Shown here piece by piece: positions 50,167 to 58,900 of a stretch of DNA of 64,000 bases (positions are counted from its first letter, which is position 1; each line of letters begins with the position of its first letter). The translations under genes were made by a program, and so were the position numbers. The notes beneath the pieces are model-generated. The model searched no databases. It saw nothing but the letters and a program-made list of their open reading frames with translations, and had not been told where the DNA came from. Source of the stretch: Paenibacillus peoriae (GTDB lineage: Bacteria > Bacillota > Bacilli > Paenibacillales > Paenibacillaceae); contig NZ_CP092831.1 in assembly GCF_022531965.1 (NCBI RefSeq), forward strand, positions 2,490,001-2,554,000, read 5' to 3'.

Positions 50167-50193
50167 ATCCGTTTTCTAAAATGCAATGAGTTC

Positions 50194-50257
50194 ACTTTGC
50201 GTGTGCAGAGGGCGGCGGCTTGTCCGACTGCCCTTGCCTGCAAAGTATTCTTTTTCT
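50194..50257 (+). terminator. Hairpin with T-rich tail between triD and triE (terminator or attenuator-like)
   Basis: ACTTTGC (50194-50200) pairs with GCAAAGT (50240-50246); inside it GCA/TGC and AGGGC (50209-50213) with GCCCT (50230-50234) pair again, enclosing a GC-rich loop. The stem is followed by ATTCTTTTTCT. The shape is that of an intrinsic terminator with an imperfect stem. It lies in the 164-base gap within the operon, so partial read-through or processing, not full termination, is expected. Folding energy was not calculated. Confidence 0.5.
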
Positions 50258-50317
50258 GACACAACGCTCATGTACGTAACAACGCACCATCCAACCGGGG
50301 AACAGGCCCCGAGAAGC

Positions 50318-50324
50318 AGGAGGG
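50318..50324 (+). promoter_or_regulatory. Ribosome binding site that fixes the triE start
   Basis: AGGAGGG ends one base before an in-frame ATG (50325), which is too close. The in-frame TTG at 50331 lies 7 bases after AGGAGG and is the better start. Confidence 0.65.
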
Positions 50325-50330
50325 ATGTCA

Positions 50331-52960
50331 TTGAAAGCCTTATTTGAGAAGGAAAAAAATTACTGGAGTCATAAACTGGAATCTGAGGATCATACCATCT
50401 GCCTACCATACACTAACCATGTGTCCAGAAGTACAACTGTAACGAGTTTAAATTCCCATATGTACACGCTCACATTTCCAACTGAAATTTCCCAAAGAAT
50501 ATCATCTATAACAGGTGGCGCTCCATGGGCCGTGTTTATGGTCCTGCTTGCTGGAGTAGAGAGCTTATTGCATAAATACACAGGTGAGGAACGTGTGCTG
50601 CTGGGCATTCCGGTAGCCAAGTCTAGCAACGGTGCTACAAAGCCGATCAACCATCTACTTTTATTGAAAAATACGCTGGATTCCAGCACAACCTTCAAAG
50701 CCTTGCTGTCTCAAATCAAAACCTCTGTCGGCGAAGCTATTGAACATCAAAACATTCCTTTTTGGAACTATTCTGAATTACTTGACATTCAACGTGATGA
50801 GGATGGAAAGCCTCTTATTCACACCACAGTATCCTTGCGAAATATTCATATTTCTGATTTTTTGGATCACGTACAATCTGAACTAGATTTCCAGTTTCAA
50901 TGGGAACATGAAGCGGTTTCCCTAAACGTAAAGTATAGTAGCGACCGTTATAGCGAGACGACGATTGAGCACTTTGTTGAGCAGCTTCTGCGGCTGTACA
51001 CTATTGTTTTGCAGCAGCCAGAGTTGGCGATTTCCACAGCACAAGTGCTGTCAGAGCAAGAAATAGAGCAGCTGCTCCATACCTTCAACGATACAAATGT
51101 GGATTATCCACGTCATGCGTCTATTCATGAATTGTTCGAGAAACAGGCGAAGCAGACACCACAGCAGGTGGCGGTAGTGTATGGGCAAGATAGCCTAACC
51201 TATGCAGAATTGAATGAAAAGGCCAACCGACTGGCTCATTCTTTACGTAAGCAGGGAATCCGCACCGAGCAGACGGTCGGCATTGTAGCTGAACGCTCGA
51301 TTGAGATGATTGTCGGTATGCTCGGAATTCTCAAAGCAGGTGGAGCGTATGTACCCATTGATTCTGATTACCCGGATGAGCGTGTACGCTATTTGCTGAA
51401 GGATTCCGGTGCGGACATACTGCTCGTGCAGCGAATGGAACATCGGCCCACTGATTTTAAGGGAATGGTGCTTGACCTTAGCGATGCCGCAATTTATGGA
51501 ACGGATGATGCTGATCGTTACGATCCCATTTTGTCGAATGAGCACGGGACGAATACTGATTCGGGATACGTGGACTGCCTAGATCCGTTCTACTCCATTT
51601 CCGCCAGTCCCGAACTTGCTTCTACGACAACCATACAACCAGAAATCATGCAACCAAAAGCTACGCAATCAGAACAAGCAGAACCAGAACAAATACAGCA
51701 GACTTATGCAGCTAAAGAACAACCACAGGCGAGCGCAGCTGGTCGCTTGGCCTATATTATGTACACCTCAGGGACTACAGGCCAGCCCAAAGGGGTTATG
51801 GTGGAGCACCGTAATGTCGTGCGTTTGGTGACAAACACAAACTATGCACGCTTGAATGCCGACACACGCATTTTGCAGACCGGGTCTGTTGTCTTTGACG
51901 CGTCCACCTTCGAAGTTTGGGGTGCGCTATTGAACGGTGGACAGCTGGTGCTGGTGAGTCAGGATGTTATTTTGGACGCGCCCAAGCTCAAGGAAGTTGT
52001 CCGCAATCACGGCATTACCACGATGTGGCTGACCGCACCACTCTTTAATCAGCTATCCCAGCAGGACTTGGAACTATTTGAGGGGATGCGGGAGCTATTG
52101 GTCGGTGGTGATGTGCTGTCCGTACCGCATATTAATCGGGTATTGGAGGCCCATCCGAATCTACATATTATTAACGGCTACGGTCCGACGGAAAATACGA
52201 CTTTTTCTACCACACAAGCCATTACTGGCGTTCAATCGGGATCTGTGCCCATTGGTAGCCCGATCTATAACTCGACGGCATATGTCGTGGACGGTTCGAT
52301 GCAGCTCCAGCCTGTTGGAGCGTGGGGGGAACTGATTGTCGGCGGTGACGGGGTGGCTCGCGGATACCGCAACCGCCCAGAACTGACGACCGAAAAGTTC
52401 ATTGACAGCCCGTTCCGTGGTGGCGAACGCTGCTATCGAACAGGGGACCTGGTGCGTTGGAATGCGGACGGGACGCTGGAATATAAGGGACGGATCGACG
52501 CGCAGGTAAAAATCCGGGGCTACCGGATCGAGCTGGGCGAGGTGGAAGCACAGCTGTTGAAGCTGGAGGCAGTCCGAGAAGCTGTTGTAATTGCACATGA
52601 AGATGAACAGGAGCAAAAGCTGCTCTGCGCATATGTGGTCACCCATGCGGAAGTAGCGACAAGTGAGCTGCGTAGCGCTTTGAGTCAGGAGCTGCCGGGC
52701 TACATGGTACCGTCGTATTTTGTACAGCTAGAGCAATTGCCACTGACGCCCAACGGCAAGGTGGATCGCCGAGCGTTGCCACAGCCAGAGGGAGGTGTAG
52801 GCTCAGGCGCAGAATATGTACCTCCTCAAAATCAATTACAAGCACAACTGGCTAGCATCTGGAAAGATGTGCTTGAGCTTGAGCGCATTGGCATTAAGGA
52901 TAACTTTTTTGAGGCAGGAGGACATTCCCTGCGGGCGACACATGTCATATCACTCATCTA
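50331..52960 (+). other. TriE module 11 (half C - A - T): L-Val
   Basis: Begins with a C-lobe fragment (EKNYWSHKL, then LLHKYTGEERVLLGIPVAK) that lacks the N-terminal lobe and catalytic histidines. The adenylation pocket D-A-F-W-L-G-G-T-F (Asp523 first) is the same Val code as module 1, and the two A domains are close copies. Carrier Ser866 (AGGHSLRA). The A2-A3 insert is long and rich in Gln, Glu and Pro. Confidence 0.9.
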
Positions 52961-55900
52961 TAAAGAATTGCATAGAAATGTGCAGCTAAAGGATCTGTTC
53001 CAGCATCCGACCATTGAACAGCTGGCGCAAGTTATTGAAGCACTGGAGCAAACCACTTATGAATCCATCCCTGTTACGGAGAATAAGCCATTTTATGCGG
53101 TCTCTTCGGCTCAAAAACGGATGTATATCCTCAATCAGCTTGATGGAGCGGGAATTAGCTATAACATACCTGGTGTCCTGACTCTGACCGGTTCACTTAA
53201 TCACAAGGCACTGGATAGCGCGTTCCGTCAGCTTATTGACCGTCATGAAACATTGCGCACAAGTTTTGAGACCATGAACGGTGAACCTGTCCAGCGAGTA
53301 CATGACGAGGTTCCTTTTTGCATGGAATTGACTAATGCTCACGGAGCTACCCCAAAGGAAACGGATGAGCTGGTACGTAACTTTGTCCAACCATTCGATC
53401 TGGGGCAGGCTCCGTTATTCCGAGTTGGTTTGATTGAAACAGACCCAGAGCATCATATTTTGCTCATGGATATGCATCATATCATTTCGGACGGCACCTC
53501 TATAAATGTACTAATTCAGGACTTCATTCATTTATATGCAGGCGACACGCTGCCCTCGTTACGCATTCAGTATAAAGACTACGCCGCTTGGCAACAGAAG
53601 CAGCAGCAAAGTGAACGCTACCGGGAACAGGAAAACTACTGGCTCAATACCTTCGCAGGAGAGCTACCAGTGCTTGATCTACCGACTGATTATCCACGGC
53701 CAGCGGTGAGAAGCTTTGAAGGAGATGTGCTGGAATTTACGCTTGACCAACGACAAAGCGCAGGCTTAAAAAGCATTGCGGTGCAGACGGAATCGACATT
53801 ATATATGGTGCTGTTGGCAGCCTATTCGGCTTTGCTTAGCCACTATAGCGGGCAGGAGGATATTATTGTCGGTTCGCCAATTGCAGGGCGGCCCCATGCG
53901 GATCTTGGCAGTCTGATCGGGATGTTCGTGAATACACTGGCAATCCGTAATTATCCAGAAGGCGGGAAAACGTTCCGCGATTATGTGTTGGAGGTCAAGG
54001 AAAACGCGTTAAAGGCTTTTGAACATCAGGATTATCCGTTTGAAGAGCTAGTGGAGAAGCTGGGCGTGGATCGAGATTTAAGCCGTAATCCGTTATTTGA
54101 TACCATGTTTGCACTACAAAACATAGAGCAAAAAGAGCAGCAGCTGGCGGGGTTGCAATTGGCATCTTATCCAAGTGAGCAAACGACGGCCAAATTTGAT
54201 TTGAGTCTGTTCGCAGTGGAGGATGGAGAACAAATTTCCTGTGCTCTTCAATACGGAACTCGGCTGTACAAACGAGAAACCATTGAACGACTGACTGAAC
54301 ATTTGCAGCAGCTTATCAATGCGGTTACTCAACAGCCGGATATCGCTCTTTCGGCTATAGAAATGGTTTCGGCCCAAGAAAAAGAGCTGCTTGTGCAGAG
54401 ATTCAATGATACGGTAGCAGACTATCCGTATCCACGAGATCAAGCACTGCATGTGCTGTTCGAGGAACAGGTAGCACAATCACCTGATCGGCTGGCCATC
54501 ACCTTTGCGGACATGCAGCTTACCTACCGTGAGCTGAATGAACGTGCCGACCGTCTGGCACGCATTCTCGCTTCCCATGGGATACGGCGCGGGTCCGAGC
54601 CAGAGACACAGCGAGTAGCAATTATGGCTGAACGCTCCATTGAAATGGTCGTCGGTATGCTGGCGATTTTGAAGGTCGGAGGGGCTTACGTTCCCATTGA
54701 TCCTGATTATCCTGAAGAGCGTATCCGTTATTTACTGGAGGATTCCGGTGCGGGGCTGTTACTGTTACAACGACGTGAGCAGATGCCTTTTGAACCAGGC
54801 ATTCCGGTCATCGATTTGAGTGATGAACAACGATGGAGTACCAAATCTGAATTTGACGCTCATACGGATGGAACACTTCCGATTACAACAGGGGGATCTT
54901 CCTCGGATCTTGCGTATGTGATCTACACCTCTGGTACGACAGGCAAGCCGAAGGGCGTGATGATTGAGCACCGTAATGTCGTGCGCCTAGTGAAAAACAA
55001 AAGCTATGCCACGCTTGATGAAAATACACGTATGCTGCAATTGGGCGCAGTTGTGTTCGATGCCTCCACATTTGAAATCTGGGGAACGCTGCTGAACGGG
55101 GGACAACTGTATGTGGTAAGTCATGACACTATTCTGGATGCCTCCAAGCTCAAACAGGCAATTGACAAGTATCGTGTTAACACGATGTTCATGACCACGG
55201 CTTTATTCAATCAATATTCGCAGCAAGAAATCGGAGTGTTTGCGTCCTTGAAGGAGTTGCTCGTGGGTGGTGATGTGTTGTCTGTACCGCACGTCAATCG
55301 TGTGTTGAAGGAGTACTCGCAGCTTCGCCTAGCCAATATTTATGGGCCGACTGAGAACACCACCTTTTCCACCATCTATGATATTACAGAACCGCAAACC
55401 CAGGCTATTCCCATTGGACGTCCAATTGATCACTCGACCGCTTATGTGGTCAATCGTTCGTTGAAGCTGCAACCTATCGGGGCCTGGGGGGAACTGATCG
55501 TCGGTGGTGATGGTGTTGGGCGTGGATATCTGAATCGGCCCGAGCTTACGGCGGAAAAATTTATTGAAAGTCCATTCCGGTCTGGAGAATATTGCTATCG
55601 TACAGGGGACTTAGTGCGTTGGCGTGCTGATGGTGTACTGGAGTACAAGGGAAGAATGGATGAACAGGTCAAAATTCGCGGCTACCGCATTGAACTGGGT
55701 GAAATTGAAACCCGTTTGTCCACGATTCCAGGTGTGAAGGAATCAGTTGTTACCGTGCGGCAGGACGATCACGGACAAAAACAGCTATGTGCCTATTTTG
55801 TAACAGATAGCGAACTGAGCGCCAGCGACTTACGTAACATTTTGTCGCAGGATCTGCCTGGCTATATGGTGCCGTCCTACTTTGTGCAGCTCTCCAGACT

Positions 55901-58900
55901 GCCTTTGACGCTGAATGGCAAAGTAGACCGCAGGGCACTGCCCGCACCTGAGCACAATCTCGATACAGGTATGGACTATGTGGCACCCGAGACGGATGTC
56001 CAACAGGCACTGGCTACAGCTTGGGGAGCCATTCTTGGTATCCCGAAAGTCGGAATACAGGATAACTTTTTCCATTTGGGTGGTGACTCCATCAAGGCCA
56101 TTCAAGTATCGTCCCGCTTATTTCAGGCTGGATACAAGCTGGAAATGAAGGACTTGTTCAAATACCCGACAATTGCAGGACTAAGCACATATATTCAGCC
56201 TGTTAACCGAATAGCCGAGCAGGGCGAGGTTACAGGAAATGTAGTGCTTACACCGATTCAGCGCTGGTTTTTTGAACAGCCAACGGGAGAACCACACTAT
56301 TTTAACCAATCTGTCATGCTCTATCGTCAGGAAGGCTATGACGAACAGGCACTACGGCGGGCGCTCCATCAGATTACATCGCACCATGATGCACTGCGTA
56401 TGGTTTTTAGTTTGTCGGAGAACGGATGTACAGCATGGAACCGCAGTGTAGAGGAAGGCGAACCGTACCATCTAGAGTGCTTTGATTATAATGACAGCGA
56501 TGTAAACCAGCAAGATTTGGCGAAGATAATTGAAGCGAAGTGCAATGAAATTCAATCTGGTATTTCTCTAAGTGAAGGTCCGCTGATGAGACTGGGGCTG
56601 TTCCGTTGCCCGGATGGAGATCATCTGCTGGTCGTGATTCATCATTTGGCGGTGGACGGGGTATCTTGGCGCATTTTATTCGAGGATTTGGCGACTGCCT
56701 ATGATCAAGCTTCCAAGGGTGAACAGGTGATTCAGCTGCCTCATAAAACAGATTCGTTCCAAACATGGGCCGAGCAGCTGCACGCTTATGCCAACAGCCC
56801 AGCTATGGAACGTGAGCAAGCGTATTGGGGGAAACTTGCACAAGCGGAACGGGCTCCTTTGCCGCAGGATTACGGGTATAATGAGCACGAAAAGCCATTG
56901 ATTGGCGATAGTGAGTCGGTTACTGCTTTGTGGACACACGCAGAGACAGAGCAGCTGCTCAAACAGGCCAATCGTGCCTACCGTACAGAAATTAATGACC
57001 TGTTGCTAACGGCGGTAGGAATGGCATTGCAAGCATGGAGTGGAAATGATCGGTTCCTGATTAATCTGGAGGGACATGGACGTGAAGCCATTTTACCAGA
57101 GGTGGACATTACCCGGACGATAGGGTGGTTTACAAGCCAATATCCTGTTTTGCTCGATATGCCGGAAGAACTGGCACTTTCGCAACGGATTAAGCGGGTG
57201 AAGGAAGGACTGCGCGGCATCCCGCAAAAAGGGATTGGCTACGGTGTACTGAAATACTTAGCCGATCATCAGACACAGGCACCGGAGGCATCTCCAGCCC
57301 TATTTACGACAGACCCCGAAATCAGCTTTAACTATTTGGGACAGTTCGATCAGGATATGAAAGGGAACGACTTGCAATCATCCTCATATGAGGGTGGGAT
57401 GCCGCTGAGCCCGACCATGGCTCGAACGTATACGCTGGATTTTGGTGGCATCATTTCGGGAGGTCAACTGGGTCTGACGATTAGCTATAGCCGTACCAGC
57501 TATAGACCGGAGACGATCGAGCGATTGGCGAAATTACTGGAATCGAGCCTGCGCGAAATTTTGGTGCATTGCATCCATAAAGAACACCCGGAGCTTACCC
57601 CAAGTGATATTTCCTATAAAGGAATGAGTGTGGAGGGCTTGGACAGCCTCTTATCTGAAATGGGTGCTGCAGGTGAGATCGACAATGTATATGCACTGAC
57701 CCCGATGCAGAAAGGGATGCTGTTTCACAGCCAGCTAGATAGTCAAGCAGCCGCGAATGACGCGTATTTTGAGCAGGTTTCTTATGATATGCGAGGTCAG
57801 ATGGACATTCGGGCTTTTGCAGAAAGCCTGAATATTCTGGTTCGGCGACATGAGGCGCTGCGTACACATTTTTATTTTGGCAGAGATACGGAACCGTTGC
57901 AGGTGGTGTATCGAAATCAGGATTGCGGCTTTCAATATGAAGATTTACACCATCTGGAGAAGGATGAAATAGATACCCGGGTGAAAAATTTCAAGCTACA
58001 AGATAAAGCACGAGGCTTTGATCTGCGTAGGGATGTTCTGCTGCGTGTAGCGATTTTACGTACCGGAGAAGACAGCTATCATTTTGTATGGAGCTTCCAT
58101 CATATCGTCATGGACGGCTGGTGTCTGTCCCTTATAAATAAAGAAGTGTTTGAAAGCTATGCAGCACTTCAGGAGGGCAGAGTACCAGAGCTAGCACCCG
58201 CAGTGCCGTACAGCCGCTTTATTGAATGGCTCGAAGCACAGGATCGCAAGGCGGCAACCGACTACTGGAGCAGCTATTTATCCGGATATGAGCAGCAAAC
58301 AGCATTACCAGCTGTAAAATCCGGTCGCAAGAGTGGAGGCAACACGGCTAGTGATTGGGTGACGGTTTTGGAACGTGAGTTGACCCTCCGGGTGGAGGAG
58401 ACGGCTAAGCGATATCAAGTGACCATGAATACGTTATTACAAACCGTCTGGGGGATTGTGCTGCAAAAATATAACAACCACAGTGACGTCGTATTTGGCA
58501 GTGTCGTCTCAGGCCGTCCATCGGATATTATCGGGGTAGAGGATATTATCGGCTTGTTCATTAATACCATTCCTGTTCGCATCCTTAGTGAGGCAGGGGA
58601 ATCTTTTGCAGAAGTTATGAAGAAAACGCAGGAGCAGGCTCTGGCTTCTCATGCGTATGATACGTATCCACTGTTTGAGATTCAGGCATTGACCGATCAG
58701 AAACAGGATTTAATTAACCATATTATGGTGTTTGAAAATTATCCGGTAGATGAGCAGGTCGAAGAACTGGGAAGTGACGGGCAGGAACTATTCCCGATCT
58801 CCAACGTGGTGGCTGCGGAGCAGACTAACTATGATCTGAGCTTAGTCGTTATGCCAGGAGAATGCATCAAGATTCGTTTTATGTATAATGCGTTAAGTTA

